This document shows, piece by piece, positions 48,201 through 56,217 of a stretch of 64,000 nucleotides of DNA. The stretch's first letter is position 1; every line of letters begins with the position of its first letter. The notes under the pieces were generated by a model. That model had not been told where the DNA came from. It worked only from the letters and a program-made list of their open reading frames with translations, and did no database searches. Origin of the DNA: Candidatus Kryptoniota bacterium (GTDB taxonomy: Bacteria; Bacteroidota; Ignavibacteria; Kryptoniales; JAKASW01); assembly GCA_036567965.1 (NCBI GenBank), contig DATCTN010000019.1, positions 1-64,000 on the forward strand, read 5' to 3'. The position numbers and the translations under genes are program-made.

Positions 48201-48494
48201 CTGATCATGGAAGGAATCGCCAGGGAATTTGTGAATCGTATTCAAAATATGAGGAAAGAGGCCGGGTTTGAGGTGACAGACAGGATTTCTGTCAGTATCG
48301 ACTGTCCTCCGGAACTATTTAATGCTGTGACGGGAATGTCCGATTATATAAGATCGGAAACACTCGCGTTGGAACTGTCGACCGGCTACAGGGCAGGCGA
48401 GTACTCTCAGGATGTTGAAATAGAAGATCATAAGTTTAAAATTTCAGTTAGTAGGGCAAGCAACCGGAGAATTGACTCCGGGAAAGGAGTCTGA
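45279..48494 (+). CDS. ileS: Isoleucyl-tRNA synthetase (type 2)
   Basis: The 1,071-residue class I synthetase charges tRNA-Ile. The HIGH motif appears as GIHH in PTANGKPGIHHVLAR (residues 63-66), and KMSKS is at 600-604. The HIGH variant and the length of over 1,000 residues mark the type 2 (eukaryote-like) form, whose members are often insensitive to mupirocin. The editing domain and a long C-terminal region are present. The start is TTG with AAAGG nine bases upstream. DUF2905 precedes and a DksA-like gene follows by 2 nt. Confidence 0.96.
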   Translation: MSKKDRVVKFKEITDKIKYSDLDHEVLEFWKENRIFEKSVSERSGRPNFTFYEGPPTANGKPGIHHVLARTLKDLVCRYKTMRGYQVHRKAGWDTHGLPVEIEVEKKLGIKHKDEIVEFGIEKFNALCKKSVFEYKDEWEEMTERIGYWVDLQDAYITCENYYIESVWWALKRFFDAGFIYKGYKSQPYCPRCETSLSSHEVALGYEDTRDTTIFIKLKVKGEENTFFLVWTTTPWTLPSNVAIAVNKSEDYVKVENKGQYLILAKARLGILDGEYAIVSEFKGSELLNRDYERLFDYAPVTKRGFYATHGDFVTMEDGTGIVHIAPAFGEDDYQTGRAYDLPFLQLVDKSGNMTPEVKDFAGKFVKEADPEIIENLKHRGLLYKKETIVHSYPHCWRCKTPLLYYARASWYIATTRYAPRMVELNKQINWVPPEVGTGRFGNWLEENKDWALSRDRFWGTPLNIWVCQDQKCGHTVSVGSFEELRKKGKNVPADLDLHKPFVDAVILKCEKCGGEMKRTPELIDVWFDSGSMPFAQYHYPFEKRDWFESRFPADFISEGIDQTRGWFYSMHAIGTFLFDSPAYKNVISHELVLDKDGQKMSKSKGNAVDPFKVVSDFGADAVRWYLVASSPPYKPKLFDESGLLEVQRKFFSTLLNTYAFFTLYANIDGFDYSEPRIPVNERLEIDRWIISVLNSLSADYAKWMDAYDVTRAARAVSDFTIDQLSNWYVRRSRRRFWKGEMAKDKLSAYQTLYECLITVVKLMSPFAPFLSEELYRNLNGVTKLESHPSVHLSPYPDLKKNEIDPKLEEKMALAEEIVYLARAMRAKSGLRVRQPLRRIIIPVSSPHMRETISQVENVILDELNVKSILYVDDDSEFVSKGAKPNFKSIGPKFGKDVKSVAELIKSMSTNEIRALEKEGFADLKTESPNGSLRDKAFRVVRDDVEIFSQELKGWLVESDGNLTVALDTELSGDLIMEGIAREFVNRIQNMRKEAGFEVTDRISVSIDCPPELFNAVTGMSDYIRSETLALELSTGYRAGEYSQDVEIEDHKFKISVSRASNRRIDSGKGV

Positions 48495-48496
48495 AC

Positions 48497-49009
48497 ATGG
48501 CTAAGAAAAAGGTTGTGAAGGCAACTAAGGCTGCGAAAGCGAAGGGAATAAAGAAGGCGGTTGCGTCTGAGAAAAAAAGGGGAACACATCCTCCAAAGGC
48601 CGTCGCAAAAGTTGCCCAGAAGAAATTGCCTCCGAAGAAGGGATTCAATAAGAGCGAGCTCGAACATTTCCGGGGAATTATTTTGGAGAAGCGGAAGCAA
48701 ATCCTGGAGGAGATTGAGCTCATGAACGAGACTCTCAATGACAACTCCGGAGGGGATTACTTCGAGGAAAACTCACCGTATTCTCTCCATATGGAGCAGG
48801 GCACGGACACAATGGAAAAGGAGAAGAATTATCTTCTTGCCGCAAGGCAGAGAAAATTCCTCGAGTATCTCGATGACGCAATCAAACGGATCGACAGGCG
48901 AGTATACGGATTCTGCCAGGACTGCGGGAAGCTGATAGACAAGGCACGACTCGAGGCGGTTCCTCACGCTCAGCTCTGTATCTCGTGCAAGTTAAAGAGA
49001 GGACAATGA
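48497..49009 (+). CDS. DksA/TraR-type zinc-finger protein with Lys-rich N-terminus
   Basis: The C-terminal zinc finger has Cys140, Cys143, Cys161 and Cys164 (CQDC...CISC) after a coiled-coil region with NDNSGGDYFEEN, as in TraR/DksA/YocK proteins that bind RNA polymerase. The first 50 residues are Lys/Ala-rich with KAxK-type repeats, resembling a histone H1-like tail. AAAGGAG lies seven bases before the ATG, 2 nt after the ileS stop. It may regulate transcription; DksA acidic tip residues are not obvious. Confidence 0.88.
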   Translation: MAKKKVVKATKAAKAKGIKKAVASEKKRGTHPPKAVAKVAQKKLPPKKGFNKSELEHFRGIILEKRKQILEEIELMNETLNDNSGGDYFEENSPYSLHMEQGTDTMEKEKNYLLAARQRKFLEYLDDAIKRIDRRVYGFCQDCGKLIDKARLEAVPHAQLCISCKLKRGQ

Positions 49010-49010
49010 A

Positions 49011-49655
49011 TTGAAAGTTCTATATGTAACACTCTCCGTGGTAGCAGCAGACCAGGTAACAAAACTAATCGTGAGAGGGCTGCAAATCCCATTTCTTGGA
49101 ATCAATCTTCCCGGGATGCCGCTTTATGCAAGCAAAGAGGTCATAGGAGACTTCCTCAGATTGACTTACATCGAGAATCCAGGGATGGCATTCGGCATAG
49201 ATTTCGGATGGAAATCTTTCTTCGCGGTGTTTTCAATCGTGGCAAGCATTGCGATCCTCCTTTATCTATATAAAGTGAGACAGGAAAACCGCGTGGTAAG
49301 GTTCTCACTTGCTCTGATACTCGGTGGTGCGATAGGAAATCTGATCGACCGGGTATTTTATGGACCGCTTTTCGAAGGCACATCGCTATTCCACGGTCGT
49401 GTAGTGGATTTCATTGACTTCGATTTTTTTAATGTGAGTCTGTTCGGTTATAATTTTTCTCGGTTCCCGGTTTTTAATCTGGCCGACGCCGCGGTAACAA
49501 TCGGCGTCGTAATGCTCCTAATATTTCACAGGCGGGCCGCCGTCGAATCTGAAATCCAGGTGGCTCCCGCTGAAGATGCTGGACAAGCAAATTCTGCGGC
49601 AACTTCGGGATCGGTAGGTCAGGGAAGTGAACCCACAAGCGCTTCGAAGGGTTGA
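49011..49655 (+). CDS. lspA: Lipoprotein signal peptidase
   Basis: This aspartic peptidase of the inner membrane cleaves signal peptides from prolipoproteins. It has four membrane helices and the catalytic aspartates Asp113 in GNLIDR and Asp159 in NLADA. It is 214 residues long, against about 160-180 in many bacteria, because of a low-complexity Ala/Ser/Gly tail after about 175 and a longer loop after helix 1. The start is TTG with AGAGAGGA eight bases upstream, 1 nt after the DksA-like stop. The rluD-like gene starts within its tail. Confidence 0.93.
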   Translation: MKVLYVTLSVVAADQVTKLIVRGLQIPFLGINLPGMPLYASKEVIGDFLRLTYIENPGMAFGIDFGWKSFFAVFSIVASIAILLYLYKVRQENRVVRFSLALILGGAIGNLIDRVFYGPLFEGTSLFHGRVVDFIDFDFFNVSLFGYNFSRFPVFNLADAAVTIGVVMLLIFHRRAAVESEIQVAPAEDAGQANSAATSGSVGQGSEPTSASKG

Positions 49656-50607
49656 GGTTCTCGTTGCACCCGGACAAAAAAAGAAAGAGCGGATAGATAA
49701 GTTCCTCGCGTCTCAGGTCGAGGGATCGAGCAGGGCGAAGATTCAGAAGTATATCGATGAGCACAGGGTCCTCGTAAACGGCGAACCTGTCCGGGCGAGT
49801 TATAGGATCGCGCCGGGCGACCGGATAATTCTCGACATTCCAACGTCTGCACCTCCCGTCAAAGTCGTCCCGGAAAACATTCCGCTGAATATCGTTTATG
49901 AAGATGACCATCTGATCGTCGTGAACAAGCCCGCAGGAATGGTCACGCATCCGGGACACGGCAACTGGACCGGTACTCTCGCCAATGGACTCCTTTACCA
50001 CTGCAACTCGCTTTCGTCTTTGAACGACGCTTACGTCAGGCCGGGCATCGTCCACCGTCTCGACAAAGACACAAGCGGTCTCATAGTGGCGGCGAAAGAC
50101 GACGCGACTCATTCTTCACTCGCGAGACAGTTTTTCGACAGGACTATCGATAGAGAGTACTGGGCGCTGGTGTGGGGTAAGCTTTCCTCCAGGCATGGCG
50201 TCATCGAGGCGGACATCGGCAGGAGCAAGAGTGACCGGAAGAAATTCGCCATAGTCGACCAGGGAAAATTCGCCGCGACCGAATACGAGATTCTGCATGA
50301 ATTCGAGTTCCTGACACTCGTCCGGTTGAAATTACGGACCGGAAGAACACATCAAATCCGGGTTCACCTGTCTCACATAGGCCATCCGGTTTTTGGCGAT
50401 CCGACATATTCTGGTCGCCGCATTCACTTCATCGAGCCAACACCTCGGTACAGACAGGAGATCTCGCACCTTTTGAAGATCATGACCAGGCAGGCACTCC
50501 ACGCAAAGACCCTTGGCTTTTACCATCCGTCCAACAAATCGAGGATGCATTTTGATTCGGAACTACCTGCCGATTTTACAGCCGTCCTTGATAGGATAAA
50601 ATCCTGA
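49627..50607 (+). CDS. rluD: RluA/RluD-family rRNA pseudouridine synthase
   Basis: The 326-residue enzyme has an S4 RNA-binding domain (about 20-75) and a pseudouridine synthase domain with GIVHRLDKDTSGL, catalytic Asp146, and RTGRTHQIRVHLSHIGHPVFGDPTY. It should isomerise uridines in 23S rRNA helix 69 if it is truly RluD; other RluA members are possible. The start is GTG, overlapping lspA by 29 nt. The lspA-rluD order is common in bacteria. Confidence 0.92.
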   Translation: MNPQALRRVEVLVAPGQKKKERIDKFLASQVEGSSRAKIQKYIDEHRVLVNGEPVRASYRIAPGDRIILDIPTSAPPVKVVPENIPLNIVYEDDHLIVVNKPAGMVTHPGHGNWTGTLANGLLYHCNSLSSLNDAYVRPGIVHRLDKDTSGLIVAAKDDATHSSLARQFFDRTIDREYWALVWGKLSSRHGVIEADIGRSKSDRKKFAIVDQGKFAATEYEILHEFEFLTLVRLKLRTGRTHQIRVHLSHIGHPVFGDPTYSGRRIHFIEPTPRYRQEISHLLKIMTRQALHAKTLGFYHPSNKSRMHFDSELPADFTAVLDRIKS

Positions 50608-50698
50608 GGATTACCAATTTCGCGGGAGAATTATTTCCGGCTCGCCGTTGTTTTCATAATGTCAGAACGTAATTGCTAACAGATTCCGGAGATCAATT

Positions 50699-51097
50699 AT
50701 GGAAAATGATAATCTGAAGGATGATGGAAGGTGGAAGAAAGAACTCACGCCGGAGGAGTACCATGTTACTCGCGAGAAGGGGACGGAGCGTGCTTTCACC
50801 GGGAAGTACTGGGACTTTCACGAGCGCGGGATGTATAAGTGCGTATGCTGCGGCACCGAGTTGTTTGATTCCGATACTAAGTTCAATTCAGGTTCAGGCT
50901 GGCCGAGCTTCTTCCAGCCGGCCTCCGAGGAGGTAGTAGAGGAAGACAGTGACTTGAGTTTCGGAATGAAGAGAACGGAAGTTAAATGCAGAAAGTGTGG
51001 AGCACATCTCGGACATTTGTTTGAAGATGGACCGAAGCCGACGGGACTCCGGTATTGCGTTAATTCAGCTTCGTTAAAATTCTCGGGGAAAAAGTAA
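50699..51097 (+). CDS. msrB: Peptide-methionine (R)-S-oxide reductase
   Basis: The 132-residue enzyme repairs methionine-R-sulfoxide. Zinc ligands are Cys48, Cys51, Cys97 and Cys100. [13 protein letters not shown] is the substrate loop, and the catalytic Cys120 lies in [13 protein letters not shown] lies seven bases before the ATG. It is convergent with galK; a 5-bp palindrome GACCT-g-AGGTC (51104-51114) sits in the 23-bp gap. Confidence 0.96.
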   Translation: MENDNLKDDGRWKKELTPEEYHVTREKGTERAFTGKYWDFHERGMYKCVCCGTELFDSDTKFNSGSGWPSFFQPASEEVVEEDSDLSFGMKRTEVKCRKCGAHLGHLFEDGPKPTGLRYCVNSASLKFSGKK

Positions 51098-51120
51098 TCT
51101 CTCGACCTGAGGTCAGTTCT

Positions 51121-52287
51121 TCAGGAGCGTTCAATACGAGAGCCGCCGCCTGATCCCGCTATGAAGACGCCGCCGTTCTCGTAGCCGTTTTCCCTGTACT
51201 TTCGTGCGATTTCATCCGCCAGCTCTTTTTCGTTTTCGGCATTCACCAAACATATGGCGCTTCCACCGAAGCCCGCCCCAGTCATCCTGGCCCCATACAC
51301 GCCGTCGAGCTGCTCGGAGATTTCCACAAACGCGTCGAGCTCAGGTGAGCTGACTTCATAATTTGTCCTCAAACTCATATGAGATTCGAGCATCAACTTG
51401 CCGACTAATTCGCGGTCGTCGTGCTCCAATGCCGATACTGCTTTAAGCACCCGCTCGTTTTCTGTCACGACATGGAGGGCGCGCTCGTAAAGGAGTGGAT
51501 CCATTTCGGACTGCGCACCCCTCAGGTCGTCGCACGTCACGTCCCGGAGAGTCTGGAATTCTCTACCGCATATCTTCGAAAGCATGGAAGCCGCATCTTG
51601 GGACTGTTGCTTGCGTTTGTTGTACTCAGTCGTGGCAAGCGCTCTCTTCACTCCCGTTGTGCAAACGAGTATCGAGCAATCCTGTGGAATCGGCACATAT
51701 TTGTATTCGAGGGACCTCGTGTCAATAAAGATGGCGTTCCTCTCACGCGCGAATTTGGCTACAAAGGGGTCCATTATGCCGGACTGAACGCCTATGAAGT
51801 CGTTCTCGATCTTTTGCGCGAGTATCGGAACCTCCACGTCCTTAAGCTGTATACTGTATAATCCGGCGACCGCTTCAATGATCGAGACTACAAACGCGGC
51901 CGAGGAGCTGAGGCCGCTTCCGCGCGGGACATTGCTCGAAATCGCGAAGTTTGTTCCACCGATTTGTTTCATTTCGGACAGGAGAGAGCAGGCACCCTTG
52001 ATGTAGTTCACCCAGAAATTAGCGCGTTCAAATTTCCCTGTTACGATGTCGAATGAGGTCTTCTTTCCAAGTTCCTTTGAAAACGCAATTGAAAGTTCAC
52101 CGGTCCTCTTCCCGGCGGCGGTAAACGTGCGCCGATCTATGGCAACCGGCAGGACATACCCGCCGCTGTAATCGGTATGTTCCCCGATGAGGTTTATTCG
52201 ACCTGGAGCGCTCGCTACTATGTCTGGCGATTTGCCGAACTCGAGTTTGTAGGTCTTGACGATATCTCTTTTAATGTTCTCTTCCAC
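51121..52287 (-). CDS. galK: Galactokinase
   Basis: The 388-residue GHMP kinase phosphorylates galactose at C1. It has the galactokinase signature GRINLIGEHTDYSGG, the ATP loop PRGSGLSSSAA and the C-terminal GARMTGAGFGGSA. The GTG at 52287, with CAGG six bases upstream, gives the usual length; a TTG at 52353 would add 22 non-conserved residues. No other Leloir-pathway gene is adjacent. The 281 bp to the next gene show no clear element. Confidence 0.93.
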   Translation of the reverse strand: MEENIKRDIVKTYKLEFGKSPDIVASAPGRINLIGEHTDYSGGYVLPVAIDRRTFTAAGKRTGELSIAFSKELGKKTSFDIVTGKFERANFWVNYIKGACSLLSEMKQIGGTNFAISSNVPRGSGLSSSAAFVVSIIEAVAGLYSIQLKDVEVPILAQKIENDFIGVQSGIMDPFVAKFARERNAIFIDTRSLEYKYVPIPQDCSILVCTTGVKRALATTEYNKRKQQSQDAASMLSKICGREFQTLRDVTCDDLRGAQSEMDPLLYERALHVVTENERVLKAVSALEHDDRELVGKLMLESHMSLRTNYEVSSPELDAFVEISEQLDGVYGARMTGAGFGGSAICLVNAENEKELADEIARKYRENGYENGGVFIAGSGGGSRIERS

Positions 52288-52568
52288 CGGTGCCTGAACA
52301 TTTTGTTCCAGATACCGAAACGACCTGTCTCTAGTTCTAACCCTTCGAATCAACTTGACTCTGCTATCTCAGTTATTAGAGAATGATGGTTTAATTGTTT
52401 CCTTGTTGGAGCCCGAACAGTCCGATCCTCTGCGTACAATATAAGTGGAAACTCAGTCAAAAGAACCTCATAATCTTTCCTCTTATAAATCAAGCTGAGG
52501 AAAAAATGATCGAGGTGCTTCGCTAAATGCTGATTGAAACTAGTTCAAATTCTGAAGGCTGATGACAA

Positions 52569-53753
52569 CTAGGCCTCCGTCTCAACAGCCTCCTGCGGAA
52601 AAATGAGCTCGCCTCTTCTAAATTTAATAATGGCTGCAATATTTCCAAGAGGGCTTATCAATTCAGGCGAGTGAATGTGCCTGACCGCAGCCCCTTGATG
52701 CGCTGCTTCTTCCGTGATATCGTACACAATGTCGTTATCGAATGTCAGCTCTTCTCCGCAACATACGCACGTTTTGCCGTCCGTGTGTGGCATCCCACAT
52801 TTCGGACAAACAAGTCCGGGCTCCGAGAAATCATCGCCTACTATGAGAGTCTGCAGGTTGTAATCGTGGAGCATCTCAACGGTATTGCGTAAACCCTTAA
52901 CCGCTCTACCGTCCTTCTCTATTTCCTCTTCAATCTTACTAACGAGCCTCTTTTCCCTTTCCAGCTCGAATGAAGCCTCGATTGATTTTGTTTTCGAGAG
53001 AACTTCGTTTTCACTTTCATGAATATCAATTTCTGATATGCCGATCAGGTTCTCCTGTAGCTTTCGCGTCAGAAGGCGGGCGAGATGATCCCCGAGTGGT
53101 TTCTTAGCTCCTATAATTAGCTTGTCGAAGTGATTCCTGGAAAAATGTGATCGGACTAGGTCGGCAACACTGGCGACATGAAACCGCGTGTCTTCTTCCT
53201 TTCTCTGCATTAGCCTCTTCTCTCGTTTCATGAATGTCTCGAGCAGAGGCTTCCTCTGGATTCTTTTCCTCGTCGTGAAATCAGTGTGCTCAAGCACCTC
53301 GTCCATATAAATTTCGAAGAGACGCGCGTTCCTCGAATCAATTAGAACAACTCCAAGTCTGCATCTCTCCTCGAGAAGCGCCTGAAGCGGGCGGACGTAA
53401 AAAGTGGAATCGACTATCAGCCTGGATTTTATCGGCACGGGTAAGCGGTATATCTGGTAAAAATGGTCGGCCGAATTGGCGAACACCGCGAGCGACTTGT
53501 GTTTCTTGGCGAGATTTTCAACCAGAAGGAGACTCTGGATCCTTCGGAGATCATCTTCAGCAGCCTCAACGAACCTTCGGTTCAGCTGAAGGTCACTGAT
53601 CTCCTTCCTCGCTGTCTTGATCAAGTCCTTTGCTTCGATCTCCCATTGACCTCTGCTCCGTTCGCTCCAGTCGGTATTCAGGAAAAAAGAGATGGCTACG
53701 CCGTCCCTTACAGCGTAGTTCAACAGCAGGTCAACCTCCTGATGCCTGATCAT
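52569..53753 (-). CDS. baeRF-type (bacterial archaeo-eukaryotic release factor-like) protein
   Basis: The 394-residue protein resembles bacterial eRF1-like families (baeRF family 10 or near): an N-terminal alpha/beta domain, an eRF1 domain 2-like core with VLIDSRNARLFEI (about 136-148), a conserved KLIIGAKKPLGDHL segment, and a third domain with a zinc ribbon (Cys316, Cys319, Cys329, Cys332). A role in ribosome rescue or peptidyl-tRNA cleavage is proposed for such proteins from their similarity to Vms1/ANKZF1. GGGAG precedes the ATG. It is divergent from the receiver-STAS-Ton operon. Confidence 0.75.
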   Translation of the reverse strand: MIRHQEVDLLLNYAVRDGVAISFFLNTDWSERSRGQWEIEAKDLIKTARKEISDLQLNRRFVEAAEDDLRRIQSLLLVENLAKKHKSLAVFANSADHFYQIYRLPVPIKSRLIVDSTFYVRPLQALLEERCRLGVVLIDSRNARLFEIYMDEVLEHTDFTTRKRIQRKPLLETFMKREKRLMQRKEEDTRFHVASVADLVRSHFSRNHFDKLIIGAKKPLGDHLARLLTRKLQENLIGISEIDIHESENEVLSKTKSIEASFELEREKRLVSKIEEEIEKDGRAVKGLRNTVEMLHDYNLQTLIVGDDFSEPGLVCPKCGMPHTDGKTCVCCGEELTFDNDIVYDITEEAAHQGAAVRHIHSPELISPLGNIAAIIKFRRGELIFPQEAVETEA

Positions 53754-54155
53754 GCCTTTCTCCCTTCATCCCTAAATGAAATCTAATTGCGCTGGAACAG
53801 AAAGTCAAACATCTGCGCATACGCCGCCGGATCATATATCGGATGGCTGGAGAAGCTGACGTCGTTTTCTCTGATTCAGCACCGCATTCATACATGCGCC
53901 AAAAGCATTCACGAAAATTCAGTTGGGTTGTGCCTAGCTTGAGTTCGGAATACGACCCGATTTGAAACTCTATTGTCTCCACGTTGATAACTCAATGGGC
54001 TTGCAAAGTTGGTTTTTCCATTGCAATTTGCACGTGGAGCGATTCCAGTTCTGCTGCCTGAGTGTTGATCAAGTTCAGGATTCTGTTCAAAATGCTGGTT
54101 TTCCCGCACTGCTGGCAAAGTCGGAAATGGCACTCTATTTGACGATCAACAGAAT
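53754..54155. promoter_or_regulatory. Divergent intergenic region before the receiver-STAS-Ton operon
   Basis: About 400 bp with no credible gene. It separates the baeRF-like gene (minus) from the receiver gene. An imperfect inverted pair CCACGT/ACGTGG lies near 53978-54037. TGGCAC-n5-TTGAC at 54128-54143 resembles a sigma-54 site but lacks the essential GC and is too near the start. No promoter is assigned with confidence. Confidence 0.35.
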
Positions 54156-54527
54156 GTGCAGGCGCCTCAAGAACCTAGAAATATATTGATTGCGGCTCAA
54201 GACTTAAGAGTGGCGGGCCTAATTCAGCAGTATTTGTTGAAGACCGGATTCGTAGCTCAATGTGAACACAATCTTGACGCTGCACTTGAAAAGGTAGTCG
54301 GCTCCCGCGTCGACCTCCTGATCGTCGATGGGGAGCTGCCCGAAAAGGCGCTTGGAAATTTTGTAGAAGCGGTTGCCAGACTCAGACCTGGAATGCCAAT
54401 GATCGCGGTAGGTTTATCGGATCGCGAAATGCAGAGCAAAACACTTTCAGCCTTTGTTTCGAAGTTTGTGGAAAAGCCTTTCAGCATTTCTGACATATCG
54501 AGCATCATCAAAGAAACTTTAAACTAA
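54156..54527 (+). CDS. Single-domain response regulator receiver
   Basis: The 123-residue receiver domain has phospho-acceptor Asp58 in LLIVDGELP and Lys at the end of strand 5 (FVEKPF). The start of strand 1 (NILIAAQDLR) lacks the usual pair of acidic residues, so metal binding and phosphorylation may be altered. No output domain is present. The start is GTG without a clear Shine-Dalgarno. The STAS gene follows after 12 nt, suggesting a joint switch ahead of the Ton genes. Confidence 0.78.
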   Translation: MQAPQEPRNILIAAQDLRVAGLIQQYLLKTGFVAQCEHNLDAALEKVVGSRVDLLIVDGELPEKALGNFVEAVARLRPGMPMIAVGLSDREMQSKTLSAFVSKFVEKPFSISDISSIIKETLN

Positions 54528-54539
54528 TAAGAGGACAAA

Positions 54540-54896
54540 ATGGCATTAAAGGTATCAAAGCTGGCCGACGGTGAGATCGCGGTCGTCGAACCGAAGGGGG
54601 AACTCATCGGTGGAGATGAAACCGACGAGGTCCGGACGGAGATAGCAAAATTGTCCGCCGAAGGGAACAAGAAACTCGTGATAGATCTGGGCAAGACAAA
54701 TTATCTGAACAGCACCGCGATCGGCGCCCTGATCTGGGCACACACACATTATGCAAAGAACGGCGGCGAGGTAAAGTTGGCTAATCTGAACAAGAACATA
54801 AAGAACATTTTCGTGGTCACTAAACTCACGATGGTGTTTGATGTTCGTGACACTCAAATCGACGCGGTCGCGAGCTTTTCGAAACCGCAGAAATAA
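54540..54896 (+). CDS. STAS-domain protein (anti-sigma factor antagonist-like)
   Basis: The 118-residue STAS domain has the phosphoserine loop YLNSTAIGAL, with Ser in the acceptor place and Asn for the usual Asp. It resembles SpoIIAA-type antagonists and the STAS gene after secF, but with low identity. AGAGGA precedes the ATG. Its position between a receiver and exbB suggests regulation of the motor or of expression; no anti-sigma factor is present locally. Confidence 0.87.
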   Translation: MALKVSKLADGEIAVVEPKGELIGGDETDEVRTEIAKLSAEGNKKLVIDLGKTNYLNSTAIGALIWAHTHYAKNGGEVKLANLNKNIKNIFVVTKLTMVFDVRDTQIDAVASFSKPQK

Positions 54897-54951
54897 GTTT
54901 TCTCTTGAAAACATTAAATAACGAAATCCTTAAAAAGGAGGCTTGATTCAA

Positions 54952-55680
54952 ATGAAACAAGGCTTATTCGCGACAGTCCTTATAATTGTCGCCTTTGCTG
55001 TTGCATGGGTCATCTACACATTCACGCTCCCCGATTACATCCAGAGGGGCGGTCCACTCGTGGTACTGCTGATCATGCTGACGATAATGGTTTTCACATA
55101 CATCTTTGAGCGGATTTTCTCTCTGAGGAAAGCGCAGGGAAAAGGTTCGTTGACAAAATTCCTCAAAGATGTCGAAGATCATCTTAACAACGGCGACATA
55201 AGCTCCGCAATAGATGTCTGCAACAAGCAGCACGGCTCGATGGCAAACGTGATCCGTAGCGGACTCGAGAGGTATCAGGAAGTGCTGAAAGACAGCCACG
55301 TCGAAGCGGAAAAACACATGGCGGAAGTTCAGCGCGCGATCGAAGAAGCGACTATGCTCGAAACTCCGCTTCTTGAAAAGAACCTCATCGTTCTGTCCAC
55401 AATTTCCTCCATTGCTACGATGGTGGGTCTGCTGGGAACGGTTATCGGAATGATCCGGGCGTTCAACGCATTAGCGCACGCTGGTGCGCCCGATGCGATC
55501 CAGCTTTCGATCGGTATTTCCGAGGCTCTCGTTAATACTGCGGGTGGACTGATTGCAGCCATAACAGGAATCGTCGCATACAATTTCTTTGTCAATAAAG
55601 TAGATAGCTTCACATACATGATCGATGAAGCAACAGCGAGTATCATTGCGATTCTTAACGCCCGCAAGTTCGACAAGTAA
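54952..55680 (+). CDS. exbB: ExbB/TolQ/MotA proton channel family protein
   Basis: The 242-residue inner-membrane protein has three helices and the channel signatures STISSIATMVGLLGTVIGM and ALVNTAGGLIAAITGIVAYN. With ExbD it should use the proton gradient to energise TonB. The ATG at 54952 is chosen because AAGGAGG ends ten bases upstream; a TTG at 54943 would be too close to it. Two exbD genes and two tonB genes follow. Confidence 0.93.
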   Translation: MKQGLFATVLIIVAFAVAWVIYTFTLPDYIQRGGPLVVLLIMLTIMVFTYIFERIFSLRKAQGKGSLTKFLKDVEDHLNNGDISSAIDVCNKQHGSMANVIRSGLERYQEVLKDSHVEAEKHMAEVQRAIEEATMLETPLLEKNLIVLSTISSIATMVGLLGTVIGMIRAFNALAHAGAPDAIQLSIGISEALVNTAGGLIAAITGIVAYNFFVNKVDSFTYMIDEATASIIAILNARKFDK

Positions 55681-55701
55681 TCGACTAAGGAGTATACGCA
55701 A

Positions 55702-56217
55702 ATGCCGAGGATAAAAAAGAGACGGCTCGGGATCAAAATTGACATGACGCCGATGGTCGACGTTGCGACATTGTTGGTGCTGTTTTTCATGACGGCGACA
55801 TCCTTCAAGCCGCCGGAAGCAGTAACAATAGCGCTGCCGACGTCGGATAAGGGTCCAAAATTACCCGAGAGCGGAGTCATGACAATTGCCGTGGATAAGG
55901 ATGGTCAGATCTGGATGGGCTTCGACCAACAGCAGATTCGGAAAAATGTTCTTGAACCTCTTTACCCTAACGGTGTAGAGGGAAAGGACGGTAAGCTGAT
56001 CCCTGTATGGCTTGCCGCTGAAGTGCGCGTGCAGGAAAAGGATCTAGCTCAGCTGGTGGTTAATGCCCGAACTCAGAACATAAGATTGATAACCGTGATA
56101 AAGGCGGACAAGGATGCAGACTACGGCCCGGTCATGGATGTAATGAACGATCTCCAGAAAGCTCAGGTGACCAGGTTCAATCTGCAGACTCAGCTCCAGA
56201 GTAAGGGAGGTGCATAA
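55702..56217 (+). CDS. exbD: ExbD/TolR biopolymer transport protein, copy 1
   Basis: The 171-residue protein has one membrane helix with the proton-carrying Asp20 in DMTPMVDVATLL and a periplasmic domain of about 125 residues. That domain is longer than in E. coli ExbD, with an insert near 75-105. AAGGAG precedes the ATG. The stop overlaps the next exbD by TAATG. Confidence 0.92.
   Translation: MPRIKKRRLGIKIDMTPMVDVATLLVLFFMTATSFKPPEAVTIALPTSDKGPKLPESGVMTIAVDKDGQIWMGFDQQQIRKNVLEPLYPNGVEGKDGKLIPVWLAAEVRVQEKDLAQLVVNARTQNIRLITVIKADKDADYGPVMDVMNDLQKAQVTRFNLQTQLQSKGGA

Noticed and set aside
54128-54143. Sigma-54-like promoter TGGCAC-n5-TTGAC
   Set aside because: The -12 GC is missing, and transcription would start almost on the GTG codon.
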